64,000 nucleotides of DNA, from assembly GCA_037951165.1 (NCBI GenBank), contig JBBDHG010000014.1, positions 5,858,001 through 5,922,000 of the forward strand, in the 5' to 3' direction. The notes beneath the pieces were generated by a model. The model did no database searches, was not told where the DNA came from, and saw only the letters and a program-made list of their open reading frames with translations. A program made the position numbers and the translations under genes. Positions 1-12,132 of the stretch are shown here, in pieces; positions within the stretch are counted from its first letter, which is position 1, and every line of letters begins with the position of its first letter. The DNA comes from Lophius americanus (Eukaryota > Chordata > Actinopteri > Lophiiformes > Lophiidae).

Positions 1-3000
1 TTCACGCATAGATTTCTTTCTGGTTTTAGCACTACTTAAATGTAAAATTAAAAAGGTCCCTTTCAACCCCATACCAATGTCGGATCATGCTCCAAATTCT
101 TCAATCTACCAAGATTCCAAATTGATGAGTGATATTCTCAAATGGAGATTCAAAACAAATTGGATGGCTGATGCTGGCTTTTTTACTTTCCTAGAAGAAA
201 TCGAATACTATTTTGAAACAAACACAATAGAATCGTCAGGAAGTATCAGATGGGAGGCCTTTATTTGGGAACAAATAATTAACATTACTATCTCTAAAGC
301 CAAAGAAACATTAGAAAACAAAATTATTACAAACAAAAATAGATAAATTATTAAAAGGATACTACAAGTCAGGTTCTCGGAATACTCACAAAGAACGACT
401 TCTGCTAATAACACAAGATAATGAAATATGTGCAACAAAATCAATGACAAGTTTATTACGAGTTAAACAGATATTCTATGACCAAGGCGAAAAACCTGAC
501 AGAGTGCTGGCATGGCACATCAAACAGCTACAGAACGAACGACTCATTACTTCACTACAAATCAATAATAATAAAAACCCAATTGAAATAATTTAAACCT
601 TCAAGAAATTTTACGAAAAGCTATATAGCTCAGAAATTGATCCAAATACACCTGAATTGAACTATTTTTTGGACAATATTCATATTCCCAGGATATCAGA
701 AGCAATCAAAGGAGAATTAGAGAAAGATACAACTTCAGTGGAATGATCTATGGCCATTGACAGTATCAAAGGAGGGGAAACCCCTGGGCCTGATGGGATA
801 CCCATTGAGGTTTATAAAATGTTCAAACATAGACTGATGGTACCACTAGTAGAAATGTTTTAGAAAACTTTTCGTAATGGGATCCTTCCAACATCCTTAA
901 GAGGAGCATTAATCATTTTACTACTTAAACCGATCAAACCAAACAATACATTTGAAAAATTTAGGCCAATAAGTCTTTTAAATGTAGACTTAAAGATTTT
1001 GAGCAAAATATTGGCCAAGAGGCTTGAGAAAATAATTCCAAATATTATTGACAAAGATCAGAACGGTTTTCTCCAAGGCAGGCAAAGCTTCCACAATGTT
1101 AGGAGAATTCTAACTATACCATGAGGAAAAAGGGACAGCAGATACAACATTACTGTCATTAGATGCTGAAAAAGCTCTTTACGGAGTTGAATGGCCCTAT
1201 TTATTTGAAATCCTTACACGTTTTAGTTTCGGAGAAAACTTTAATAATTAGATAAAACTACTTTATACAGAACCATATGCTGAAATGATTAATAACCGTA
1301 ATATTTCCAAAACCATTAAGATACATATAGATAATATTTCTTAAAAATATGGAAAAATCAACTGAATTATTAGAACTGATAAATGTATTTCGAAAAATCT
1401 CAGGCTATAAGTTAAACAAATCTAAATCCTCAATAATGTTCCTAGATCAATTAGAAAGCAAAAGTCCTCCTGAAATAGCCACTCAATTTAATATTTTAGA
1501 TTGTTTCACATACCTGGGCATTCAAATTGTCCCACGACTTAAATATATAGGAGCTAGCAATTACGAACCACTAATTCAAGAAATATCTAAATGAATGCAT
1601 GAAATCACTTAAGATGAACATACTGCCTAAATGATTGTATTTGTTTCAAAATCCTCCACTTCCCGCTCTAAGTAACCTGTTCACTCAACTAAAAAAACTT
1701 TTAGTTAGATTTTTGTGGACTAATTGACATGCTCGGACACGACTGTCACTATTATACTTGCTCTACGACATAGGGGGTCTTAAATGTCCCAATCCATTTT
1801 GGTGCTATTGGGCAGCACAGTTAAGAACTTTGTTGTTTTACTCCACAGAGACAGATGCTCCTCTCTGGAAGGAGATGAAGAACTCCAGCTAAGTCTGCCA
1901 CTCCCTACTTACCTGTACTTTTTTAATCTTAAAAAGAATACAAAAAAACCCTATAGTGAGAAACATGATTGTAGTGTGGTATCAAGTAAAGTTCAATATG
2001 GAGAAATGACTCCTCCTCTCCAGGAAAAGCAGATAGGGGATTTAAATCTTGGGCCACAAAGGGGCTGGGAAAAATAGATCTTTACAACCCGCAAAAGGGG
2101 CGGATGACATTTGAAGAGATAATTGATAAATTTAACATACCCCGTAATCACTTATTTAAATACTTGCAGCTAAGAACCTTCATTATAACACAACAGAATC
2201 AAACATTATGCATCCCCTCAATTTCTACCATGGAAGAACTAATGACCATGAATTGTTTAGGGAAGGGCTTAATTTCCAAAATATATAAATGCCTGGTAGA
2301 TGGGTGTACAGAGACATCTGTGGAGAGACTGGAGGCATGGAAGGGGGACCTAAATGAAGACATTTCAATGGAAGAGTGGAGGGAGGCATGTACTAAAGCA
2401 CAATCAAGAACTATTAATACCCGCCCGAAATTTCTGTAATATAACTGGTTGATGCGAACATATATAACCCCAGAAAAAACTCCACAGATATAATAGAGCC
2501 ATCCCCCACATCTATACCAAATGTGAGAAGGAAAAATAAACACTTCTTCATTGTATTTGTCAGGGTACTAAAATACAAAAATTCTGGCAAGAAGTGAAAC
2601 AATGCACCCAAAATATTTTAGAGATTCAAGTACCTTTAATTCCACAGTTGTTTATATTAGGTTTATACCCAGTAATTGAATTATTAAAAAGAATCTACAA
2701 ATATTTGTAGATTTAAGCATATTATTGGCAAAAAGATTAATAGGCCTCTCAAGGAAAAACATCAGAAGACCAGGAGCAAGCAGGTGGTTGCCTAAGCTAT
2801 CTACAACTCTCCCTAGATAAAATTACCTATTCAATAAAACATCAACGACACAATTTCCATGAGATATGGGACCCCTTCATTTACCACGTATCAGGAACAG
2901 ACTTGACACATTTGATGGAAGTCCCCAGGGGCATGTAAAAAGTAGCCCTCTGCGATCACCAAAACAACAGAAATGTGTTTTTTTTATATAAAATGGGCTA

Positions 3001-3166
3001 AAATAGAGTATAACTCACTAGCTTGAACCCCAACCAAGAACTCAAATAAATTGGGGTGGGGTGGGGGATTTGGCTTGTTTTGACATGTTTGTTCAATACA
3101 TGTAACTGTGTGTTTTCTTTTGTTATGTTGTGATAACAACAACAAAAATGTTGGTTAAAAAAAAAA
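1..3166 (+). pseudogene. L1/Tx1-like LINE ORF2 remnant
   Basis: Remnant of the endonuclease/reverse-transcriptase polyprotein of an L1-clade (Tx1-like) retrotransposon. The 5' end lies outside the window. Seen in order: an endonuclease end and linker at 77-346 (DHAPNS, WRFKTNW, WEAFIWEQII); the RT finger/palm at about 750-1110 with GPDGIPIEVY near 786 and FRPISLL near 960; a fragment SLDAEKALYGVEWPYLF near 1150; a connection region with GYKLNKSKS at about 1400; and a C-terminal part at 1770-2640 including CPNPFW and a Cys/His-like stretch after 2440. The FADD catalytic box is missing, apparently through a deletion near 1320. Stops and frameshifts break every block, so no protein can be made. 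The element ends in a short poly(A) at 3157-3166. The clade call rests on motif recognition and is fairly secure; the family within L1/Tx1 is not. Confidence 0.85.
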
Positions 3167-4760
3167 GTTGGAGGTCATCCAGGTGTTAATGTCTTTGAGC
3201 ACTTTATCTCGCATTTTAGAGAGGAGGGGAAGATAGATATTAGTCTGGAGTTCACGAAAGATTCTGGATCAAGGGTCGGCTTTTTAAGCAGTGGTTTGAT
3301 TATGGCTATTTTATAGGATTGAGGTATGTAGCCTGAGTTTAAAGACATATTTATGATTTCTAATAGAGAGTTGCAGCCCAAGAGTAAACTTTCTTTGAGC
3401 AGACTAGTTGGGATGAGATCTAGGAGACAGGTTGTTGTTTTGGATGATGAAATGAGAGAAGTTAATTGTTTTACAACAATAGGACTGTAGCAGTCTAGAT
3501 GTGCATCATGTCTACAGATGTGTAAGCTAGAACCACTTGAAGGCAGGAGGTTTCGGATTTTGTCCCTAATAAGTATAATTTTGTCATTAAAGAAGATCAT
3601 GATGTCAATGCTACTAAGGGTTCTATGAATATTGGCCTGAATAGAACTCTGACTCTTGGTCAGCCTGGCTACAGTGCTGATAATAACGTTGGGGTTGTTT
3701 TTATTTTCTTCTATCAGTGTGTAGTAGTAGGCCACTCTGGTGCTGTGGATGGCTCTCCTTTTTGTTTTAATTGTATTTAACAAAGCTAAGTGGGACTCTT
3801 CAAATCTTAGTGTCGCTATTTTCTTTCTAGTTTATGTGTTGATTATTTGAGGTTTCAAGTAAGGTTGTTGAACCATGGGGCTGCTCTCTTCTGTTTCACA
3901 CTCTTCTTTTTTAGGGCTGCGATAGAGTCGAGGGTTAATCTTGGTGAGCTTGCTGCCCTATCGACAAAATTATCAATTTGCACAGGACTAACGTTAGAGT
4001 AACATTATTTTAAGTCAAGACAGCTCAACTACACTACACTGCACTTAGTGCAGCTGAACTAAATGCTGATGGAATAGCTTCTTTAAATTTTGCTACAGCT
4101 TCATCAGATATATTTCTAGCATAGATTTTTCTAGTGGCGATTGATTTAGTATTGCAAATTTAAAAGTTATCAAACCGTGGTCCGATAGCAGTGGGTTCGG
4201 TGAATGGACTGTTAGCTGTTCAGTGTCAATGCCGTAAAATCAGGACTAAATCCAGGGTGTGATTATATCAGTGAGTGGTCTCATTAACGCACTGACTGAA
4301 ACCAACAGAGTCTAATATAGAGTAAAATGCAGCACCAAGACTATCGCTGTCCTTATCTACTTGAATGTTAAAGACATGTACAATAATTGTTTTATCTGTC
4401 TTTAGAACTACAGTTGGTAAAGAAATCAGAAAACTCATTTAAAAATTCAAAGTTGGATTTGTAAGACTGAAGGTTAGGCTTTGAAATGAGTTACAGTCAG
4501 GTTTGAGTTTGGGATTTAATGGTAAACTTGACTCATATATGGCTATAAGTCCTCTGCAAGTGCTGAGCAGGTGGTAAGTGAGTATTAATATGAGTAGCGG
4601 GGCTGGATTCATTTAAACTAACATATTCCTCCTCACACAGCCAGGATTCCGTCAGACAGAATAAATTAATATGATGATCTACAATAAGATAATTGACTAA
4701 AACTGTGTTATATGTTAGAGATCTAATATTCACATTTCTTTCTATTTTCATTTTTCACTA
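3167..4760 (-). pseudogene. L2-like LINE endonuclease/RT remnant
   Basis: Minus-strand remnant of a fish L2 (CR1/L2 group) retrotransposon. An APE-type endonuclease start lies at 4533-4751 (NIRSLT, then CLTESWL at 4638-4658). The end of that domain is visible as PLLSDHGL at about 4171-4193. A 202-residue open stretch at 3175-3783 carries the linker and RT start: VARLTKSQS, LLDLIPTSLLKE, SGYIPQSYK, IIKPLLKKPTLDP. After ISIFP the sequence runs almost directly into DKVLKDINTWMT, which in L2 proteins lies beyond the catalytic FADD box. The RT core has therefore been deleted. Several frameshifts and stops separate the endonuclease from the RT. The 3' boundary abuts the poly(A) of the L1-like copy, which suggests that one element inserted beside or into the other. 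Confidence 0.8.
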
Positions 4761-5700
4761 CATTCTTTGTTGTTTTCATTTTTATTAGGCTTTTGCGTGA
4801 AATTATTTTTTGATTGAGAGTATCTGATTTGAATAATTAAAGTGGTCTGGGGAAAAACACAGTCTCTATGGTTTTGGGCTGCGTGACTGTAAAGGAGGCA
4901 GGTGGATCGGGTTCCCTTTCAGAGGAAAGAAGAAATACCTTACCCATTGGGGTTGGTAGGGGGTCGAAATACTTGCATACTTTGTTTCCTACTGTTGAAG
5001 TTGCATCGTCAGATCATTTTGTTGGGAGCCTCTTGTAGGTTTTGATGTGACAAATGACAGTCTTTTTCTCAGGAGTTGGACAGTGGGCTCTGTTACTTTG
5101 TATTGGGTTGATAAATTGATGTCCACTGTGTCGTGAGAGTCATTAGTTTCAGTGGGTGATTAGTTTAAAAAATCTTTCACTGTTGCCACATCTTTTGTGC
5201 AGTTAAACGGGTCCATCGCAAATTTTCTTCCTCGGTTGTGAATGAGTGGCTGTCTAATCTAGGGATTTCGAGACCTGTTTTGTCAATCAGGTAGTTTAGC
5301 ATTTTGATTCATCTATTTGGAGGTTTGGACGATCAGGATGAATATATTTGGCCTGTGTAAAGTTTGCCTTGGCTGCTCCAATCATACTTTGTAAATCTTT
5401 CTTCAGTAATTCAGGGTATATGTGTGGTTTTAAATGAAACAACATAAGGCATATAAAACCACATATATACCATATTTGTGTATGGTTTGGTTTTATATGA
5501 AACCACGCAGCATAGATATAATAAAACTATATACACAGCTGCAGTAAAATACAGTTCGACCCAGTGAGCTTCAGTTAGGCTATTAATGCTAGCTAAAAGG
5601 AGGGACAAAAGTAAATATAGAAAAAACACAACAAAAAATGTCTGAACAGATGATTTGTTAAACTGATTGAGTGCTTTTGGATTTAAACTGATAAATGAAC
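4761..5700. other. Unassigned, probable LINE/PLE flank
   Basis: No reading frame here can be assigned. On the minus strand, 5000-5140 can be read as HDTVDINLSTQYKVTEPTVQ, which faintly resembles the region upstream of the RT in Penelope-like or other retroelements, but it is interrupted. A minus-strand open stretch at 5411-5707 is rich in hydrophobic codons and looks accidental. The segment is probably 5' sequence of the flanking retroelements. Confidence 0.3.
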
Positions 5701-5709
5701 AGCTCATTT

Positions 5710-6090
5710 TCTAAGCTCTGTCGTAATTTCAAGTAGAAGCGTCTTGGTCTAGTGGCGTTTTCTCCAGTGAGATAGGTCATTGGTTTTTTTGGTAATAATC
5801 TCTCTTTTTCTAGTTGTCGAAATTTCCTCAATTTGTTTGGCTGTTTCCTGAAGAAATGGTTCTTTAAAGTGTATGTAGTAGTTTGTGTCCTCCATTCACG
5901 AGCTTCCTTTAGGCAGTCAATGATAACTGTCGCACGGCCTTTGCATGCTGATTTGAAGACGATAGACGGGTCTGTTCTTAATTGTTGAAGGGCTTCACCT
6001 TCAGTTTGAGGTAGATTGGGCTTGTCCTTATATCCCTTTTAACCAAGGTCAGGAGTTCCGGGGATAATTTGTCTGTATCTGGTTCCCACT
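5710..6090 (-). pseudogene. Penelope-like RT fragment
   Basis: On the minus strand, broken frames read NLPQTEGEALQQLRTDPSIV followed by FKSACKGRATVIID at 5921-5960. This corresponds to the I(V)IKPADKGGA(V)V(V/I)(M/I)D block near the start of Penelope-like element reverse transcriptases. About 60 codons later comes TRPRRFYL at about 5730-5752, matching the RPRRFYLLPKIHK block of the same proteins. The spacing and order fit a single RT fragment of about 130 codons. Everything downstream (palm, catalytic Asp pair, GIY-YIG nuclease) is absent. The lysine-rich ADKGG box is degraded to SACKGR. A DIRS-like or other RT with a similar block is the main alternative. Confidence 0.55.
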
Positions 6091-7139
6091 TTGAGTGAGG
6101 TAGTTATCGTTTTACCTCAGGGGCTATGGAGGGGCCAAAATGTTTCTGTTATTGTTGTATTTGGATGTCAAGATGGTGTTTTTAATAACATTCTGTTAAG
6201 TTGGATAGAATGAGTGATGGTCGCCTTTTCAGAAATCTAGTCTAGGATAATATAAGGTCATATTTTTTTCATTTTATCTTTGGCCCTGTGCCACTGTCCT
6301 CCCATTTGTATTTTTGTAGTTTGTGTTTACTGAACGCTGTGGAGATTGTTGCAATAAGCAACTTCTGTAAAACTATAGAAGGTAGCCGCTCTGACAAAAT
6401 CGGACACAAAAAACAAAAATACATCCCTTTGAATAAATCAAAAGAATACAAAAAAGCTGCACATCATGTTTACCAGACAGAAAAGAAAGTATATTCCTGT
6501 TCTCTTTTAAGTTCAAAAAGCAAATCAGTCTGCAGCTAAGTATAGCTCCCTGAGATAGGACATTATTGTAAAAGCAAACAGAGAGCATGGTCTCCATTAT
6601 TCATATATGTGTGTGCCAGAAAAGCCAGGAAGAAAGTTGGAACACGGATTGTCCTCTGTAGAACGGGATATGGCCAGTTTTTATATTTTATTGAATTGTT
6701 CGTTGAGTTGTTGTTGTTTTTTTCATTTTATGGTAATTTGAGTAGCTAATTCTTATATGCAATTTCTGATTATGTTTCAAATAAATATTTGATTTTTTTT
6801 TTTCGATGTTGCAGATCTTTCCCTTGGTTTTTCACAAAGAAAACTTATCTTGTAAAGTGAAGGATACACATTGTCAAAACTTATGGCACACCATATAAAA
6901 AACCTTGGAAGCCTTTCGTTTTACTGCAGAGCCTACTTGTTACTTGTTGTAACTTAGAGCCAACCCCTACTCATCTGAAGAGTTTGTGCTTGCCCAGGCC
7001 AGTCTTGGAAAAAGAAATGTCACCATGTCCAGGGTTATGAGTCATGAAGAGGTGAAAACATAATAAAGTAGTTCTCATTTTCATTCCATGCTTCCTGACA
7101 AGATTTCCCTCCTGTTTAAAATACATGCTCTGCCCTTAT
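6091..7139. other. Unassigned AT-rich stretch
   Basis: Open stretches on both strands at 6269-6597 overlap one another, lack recognisable motifs and are probably chance frames. I see no tandem repeat, terminal repeat or RNA gene. Confidence 0.4.
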
Positions 7140-7470
7140 GTTTTTCATCTGTATTGATTAACCCACCTGTGTCTCATTACTCCCTATGTATATAGTCTCC
7201 TAGTTTCCCCTTTTTCTTTCATCGTCTGTTGCTCCCTGGTTCTGTTCGGGCTTTTCGTGTTCCTGCTCCTTTTTTTTTTTCCGTGTCTGTTTATTTTTAT
7301 CCTCTTGAACTTCTTATTATTTTCCCCCATCTGTGCTTTTAGTATTTTCTGTTTGTTAGAAACTTTCAGCTTTTTCATTAAAGCTGGCTTTTTGTTTTAT
7401 CTGCCTGTTCCCATGAAGCATTTGGGTCCTATTGGTGTGAAACCCGACTGTATATCACCCAGTGTTAATA
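7140..7470 (+). repeat. Retroelement 3'-tail or LTR-like sequence
   Basis: A pyrimidine-rich stretch with the pattern CACCTGTGTCTCATTACTCC, then TTCGTGTTCCTGCTCC, CCGTGTCTGTTTAT, an AATAAA-like cttcattaaagc, and finally CATTTGGGTCCT. This composition and word order is common at the 3' ends or LTRs of fish retroelements (Gypsy-like or non-LTR 3' UTRs). There is no coding capacity and no second copy in the window to define its edges. Confidence 0.4.
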
Positions 7471-7654
7471 ATGTCATTGTGTTATTTTTCTTTCAGTTCT
7501 TTGGACTACTACAAAATGGAAAGCCCAAGATGCAGGAGTTGACAGGGGGATTGCTACTCTGCAGGACAACAGGTGGAGAGAATTAGTAATATAATGCCAA
7601 TACACTGTCAATAACCAAACGATTGCAATGATACAAAATATCTGGCATTTTCAG

Positions 7655-10120
7655 GTGGCCAGGGCAGAAGAACTAATTCCTCCTGATTCTAATGGATACA
7701 CTGGGACCCTAATTCGAAGTATTAAAGGGTAAGGGAAATAACCCCTGTATATTGTGCCCTTGCAACATGAGGTTCACCAAACTCCGTTTCCATCAGATGC
7801 CACTGAGTTTCAAAGTATTTAATTTAATTTTCTTTCGAAGATTTTGTCCCTTTCTTGTTCAGGAATGCATGGAGTTTCAGTCTTCAGCAGAAGATATTGA
7901 CGTAAATGTGGCTCTGAAATATATGTGATACTGCATTGTGAAGGTGAAACTAATTTTGCATTGTGAACATTCTTCACAGAGTTGTAACACTGGATGGATT
8001 ATTGTGGATTATATTATAGACACATAAGAGTGAGGTCCAGATAGTTTCTGCGAAGGATCCCCGCTGTACAGCATGGCACAGAGATGAGCATATTAAAAGG
8101 TAAATAAAGTGTTTTTCATATCCATGAAATCTTTCTTGCACCTTTGTTTTCAACATTAGTAGTTAACATCTGTAAATTATTAGTTTTATTGGCAGTGTTG
8201 ATGATGTTTTGGACACAATTGGTTGAAGAGTTGATGCTGAGAAGCAGTTCTGCATTCAGATCTCAGGAACAAACATTTTTGATAGAGGCGTTCTACAAAA
8301 ACAAAAAAAATCAGCCACTGCTTCTCTGTCAGTGACCTTCTTTGGAAAGGCAGTGGTGGACACAAGTGCTCCCCGAAAATAATTTCTTCCATCTAAATCA
8401 ACATCAATTCATTTTTAGTAAGTGGACTCATTTAGCAAACATTTAAAGATTCAAGCTAATGAATTGGGAGCCATACATAGGTTAGAGGGGTACTTACTTA
8501 CGACCTTCGACCTTTATCCTTGATTTGTATATCATGCTGTTAATTGTATGTATGTTTGTTTTTATAATGTATGTAGAAAAATGTGCTATCACTCAACTGA
8601 TTTAAACAGCCCTTACTAAAAGTATCTGGATGGCCACATGGAGACATGGTCAGACAATTTTTTCATTAATGATGTGTTTGAACTTAAAAACACAAGAAAG
8701 TTCGATAAGAAGAAAGTAATTGTCTAGTAGTTCCTTTTCGCTGTCACAGATTAGAAAGCCAAACCAGAGCATTAGAAAAATATGATTAATGCCCCTTGAG
8801 TACCACAGTTAATGTTGTTTCTATTTCTGTATTAAGAAATGATGGCAGGAATTGACTGTTGATTATTTTAAGGACTACAACATCAGAAGAGCCCCCGATA
8901 CTCTCCGAATGACTTTGATAATGGCCTCTACAGATCTGGTTATTTTTATTCAAGTAAGAAAAACTGATAATTTTGTTATATTTTCAAATTCTAGTGATAC
9001 AACCATGCAACATTTTTGTTATTAGGACTGTTGGAGAGATTTTGGCTGTTAGTTTGGCGGTCCAGCTATAGCCTTTTTCAGCCCATGGACTTGGTAGTAG
9101 TAGTGGGCAGATAAACCCAACGGTTCTCAACAGTGATGCGGTGGTAGATGTCCAGTTACAAGGCTGACCGGGTATCACCTATATATGATGAAAATGCTGG
9201 GTGAAAGATAGAAAATGATTTCTTTGTCAAATAATACCTTAATGTGTCTTGTTTTGTCATGAAACTTTTATTTTTTTTCAGGTGGAGTTGTCCAGTGAAT
9301 ATACTAATTAAGGACATAACTAATTAAATCTAAAATTACGTATATATTTGAGTTATGTCCATGCAAAACAAGAAGCCCATTGTTTGATATGCTAGGATAT
9401 GGATTTCTGTTTCTATAGAAGAAATAAAATCTCTGAATAAAGTTTTTCTCTGATATTTTTTTTCCCTTTCCATTGTCTTAGTGCCTCATACGCAGTGGTG
9501 AGGTTACAGCCCAGGCTGTTACAACCAAGGGAAGGACCACAGCTGTACGGTTTTCTTTCTCTGAAGAAGCAGTACATTTGTTCCTGGCAAAGATGTTAAA
9601 ATGAGCAAAATAAGTTTGACCATTCATGATTATAAAAAAGAAAACCTAACTTGCTATAGATGTTTACAATGAATAGTAATGTAATTTACATCTCAATTTA
9701 ATTTAATCACAGGTGAATGCAAAGTTCATAATGTCATCTATTCTTCCTCAACTGAGCGACACAGGGACCACCATGCATCAGACTGAGCTGGAGATAGTTA
9801 ATTTAATTCAGGACTTCCATCATGACACTGACGGTGTATAGTTTTAGATATTTTGCAACCAGTGAATAAATAGCTTTCACAATTGAATGAATATGAATGT
9901 TCATTATGACCAGTAGTCTTGAAGGCAGCCAGCTCCAATCTGTAGTTATACTAGAATTGAACAGGTTCACTTTTTATTCTCCTTGAAAAATCTTTATGTT
10001 TGTAGTAGGTTGCCAGAGTTCTGCATGGGATCACAGGCCAACGTCACATCCCACTTCTTCCTTCAGAGAAGAAGGATTTTGCTGTAACGGTCAAGTTTAA
10101 CCACAACTATAGTGCAGACT
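7655..10120 (+). other. Series of exon-like blocks, origin unknown
   Basis: Several short blocks have a splice-acceptor-like pyrimidine-AG before them and often a GT after them, and read without stops in one frame. Examples are 7655-7728 (VARAEELIPPDSNGYTGT), about 8023-8098 (SEVQIVSAKDPRCTAWHRD), about 8876-8951 (RRAPDTLRMTLIMASTDLV), about 9480-9590 (LIRSGEVTAQAVTTKGRT), about 9722-9830 (FIMSSILPQLSDTGTT) and about 10010-10110 (VARVLHGITGQRHIPLL). I do not recognise the protein. The blocks could be the decayed tail of a host gene, exons of a DNA transposon, or chance. Frames between blocks are not demonstrably consistent, and in-frame stops occur in 8190-8290 and 9025-9170. Treat as a hypothesis. 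Confidence 0.22.
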
Positions 10121-10740
10121 TTGCGCATCATAATAATTGTTACCCTGTTGTTCTAGCATGTGCCAATCACTAGTGTGCTGCCTGTGAGGCACATGAGGTC
10201 CTATGACAAGTTCAAAAAGGTTCATATTGAGGCTTTTCATCTGGGCCAAGAATTTAACATTTTGTAAAGACCATTTAGCAATGTTTTCAAGGTAAACTAC
10301 AGCCAAATTTTTTACTTGATAAATGTTTAGCACCAGTTGTTTCTGTTAACCTTGGTCTTTGTTCCTTTTCCCAAGATCATGGAAAGAGGAATTAGTCAGG
10401 TAAATATCTAAAAATTTTATTGTTTGATGGCATTACTGTTGAACACCAGGTCCAACAAATGTAAAGGCTTCAAGTAGGTTTCAACCCAATTACATACAAA
10501 GTGTTCATTTCACCTTCATCTGAGGTTCACATGGCTGGCTAATCATCATCATGTTGTCGCATTACTATTTTACTTCCAAGAACTTAAAAAAGCAGATTCC
10601 GATTGTTCATACCACCTGCTTCACTTTTGGCAGTCACAACAAATACATATTTATAACATACTCATGTAAACTTCTTGGTTTCAACTGGTCGAACCGTTGA
10701 AACAAATGTAATGTTTACAAACAAGGGTACGTGGTGTAGT

Positions 10741-10932
10741 ACATAGTACAATACATTTAACTAAACCTCTCTGCCGTACGACTCTGATGGTTTGTAATGT
10801 CAACAGTGGCTATGAGGTCTGTCATATCCATCTTGCAGCCTGGGCATCCAGCTGGTGTAAAAATAACTCCAGAAGAGTCTGGATCTCGCTGTCTGGCCGT
10901 GCTGACAGCAGGATATGCATCCTTTCTTTCCT
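10741..10932 (-). other. Exon-like open block, unknown
   Basis: On the minus strand an AG at the end of a TTAATGTAG-type context is followed by about 190 bases open in one frame (KDAYPAVSTARQRDPDSSGV, then CPGCKMDMTDLIATVDIT). A second frame also reads partly open (ILLSARPDSEIQTLLELF). No family was recognised. It lies downstream, in the same orientation, of the integrase-core pseudogene at 12357-13720 and could be a further exon of that locus. Confidence 0.25.
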
Positions 10933-11447
10933 ACATTAAGAAAAAAAGAGATTTCAAAATTAAACATTTAATATAGAAGTTGGGGGACATTAAACTATAA
11001 AGGCAAGCAGAGTTAAAGTAGATCGAAATGGAATAGAAATGATAGAATGGAGAAAGAAGATAAAAAATAGTTTCAGCCTTTTATGCTCTTTCAGTGAAGT
11101 CTTATATAGAGATATTCAGAGATATAACCATTGCTTAGCTTTCGAACAACTCATACATTAAAAGATTATTTATTGGTCCAAATGTACATATACAACGCAT
11201 ACTTTATGTAGTTTGACATTGTGCATATATACCCTTTTAATAATGAACTTAATATTAGTAAACATCTATTTAAACCATCTCTACAATTTTGAATTAAAAT
11301 TGAATTTGCTATTATTTTGCAGGTGACAGGCTAACCCCTTTTCAAAACGTTTTTATAAATGACATGAAAATGATCATTTTAAAAGTTTTCCGCTCCATAT
11401 TTAACTACTTGTGCAATAAACTGCAAAATATTGTTGTTTTTTCAAGG

Positions 11448-11476
11448 TGTTAGTTTTGAAGACTTCAAAACTAACA
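11448..11476. repeat. Perfect 14-bp-arm palindrome
   Basis: Arms tgttagttttgaag and cttcaaaactaaca face each other across a single base. It would extrude as a hairpin with almost no loop. It does not look like a bacterial terminator or a known RNA. Confidence 0.9.
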
Positions 11477-11509
11477 ATTTTTTAAAGATTCAAAAAATCT
11501 TTAAAAAAT
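11477..11509. repeat. Perfect 14-bp-arm hairpin
   Basis: Arms attttttaaagatt (11477-11490) and aatctttaaaaaat (11496-11509) with a 5-base loop. It begins at the base after the previous palindrome. Confidence 0.9.
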
Positions 11510-11729
11510 GAAATGCTGTCATTGTTCTTCTATGATATAAAAAAGGTGGCCCAAAACTATAATATTCAATACAATGTGTTCTTGAAAAGCACATTTGATC
11601 AGTACCCCAGCCAAGTCTTGAGTATCAATGGGAGTCTAGAGGAGTTCCATTGTCCACAGTTTTTGTGGTGAAATCATTTTTTCTGTCCTCAAATGGTGAT
11701 TGTCCCAACCCACCCTAAAGACATCAATG

Positions 11730-11766
11730 TCCCTCTGCAGACCTGGAAGAAAGGTCTGCAGAGGGA
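11730..11766. repeat. Perfect 15-bp-arm hairpin
   Basis: Arms tccctctgcagacct (11730-11744) and aggtctgcagaggga (11752-11766) with a 7-base loop. Unlike its AT-rich neighbours it is GC-balanced and contains two PstI-like ctgcag words. Confidence 0.9.
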
Positions 11767-12132
11767 AAAAAAAGGCAATATCTGATATGATTTTTTTTTT
11801 TTATGGAATATGGAATTTTTTTAGATTCCTTTGATTATGCTTTGTCTTTCCTTTCGCATGATAGTGAACATGCGTCGTGCTATGCCCACCTCTTCCTCTA
11901 AATGAATCTATTGAACAAAAATATAAAGAAAATAAAGAAACTTTGTTGTAAGTTGGCCAGCTGAGATTTCTAAATATAAAGAATACAATAATAGGCTATT
12001 GTTAATTTTTACCAAATTAAGCAAATACATAGATTTTTTGAAAAGATTAAATCCCAATAGTATCAGCCAAATCATTCTAATAAATATTTATTTGGCTAGA
12101 GAGAAGGTTAGGTGTTTAAGTATTGTATACTA

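Larger units (their letters stand above)
10933..12130. other. AT-rich unassigned stretch with hairpins
   Basis: No coding signal is visible. The stretch is notable only for three perfect inverted repeats, listed separately (11448-11476, 11477-11509, 11730-11766). Confidence 0.5.

Noticed and set aside
11730..11766. GC-containing hairpin followed by A-rich sequence as a rho-independent terminator
   Set aside because: The sequence context is vertebrate. There is no upstream gene, and the hairpin is one of several unrelated palindromes.
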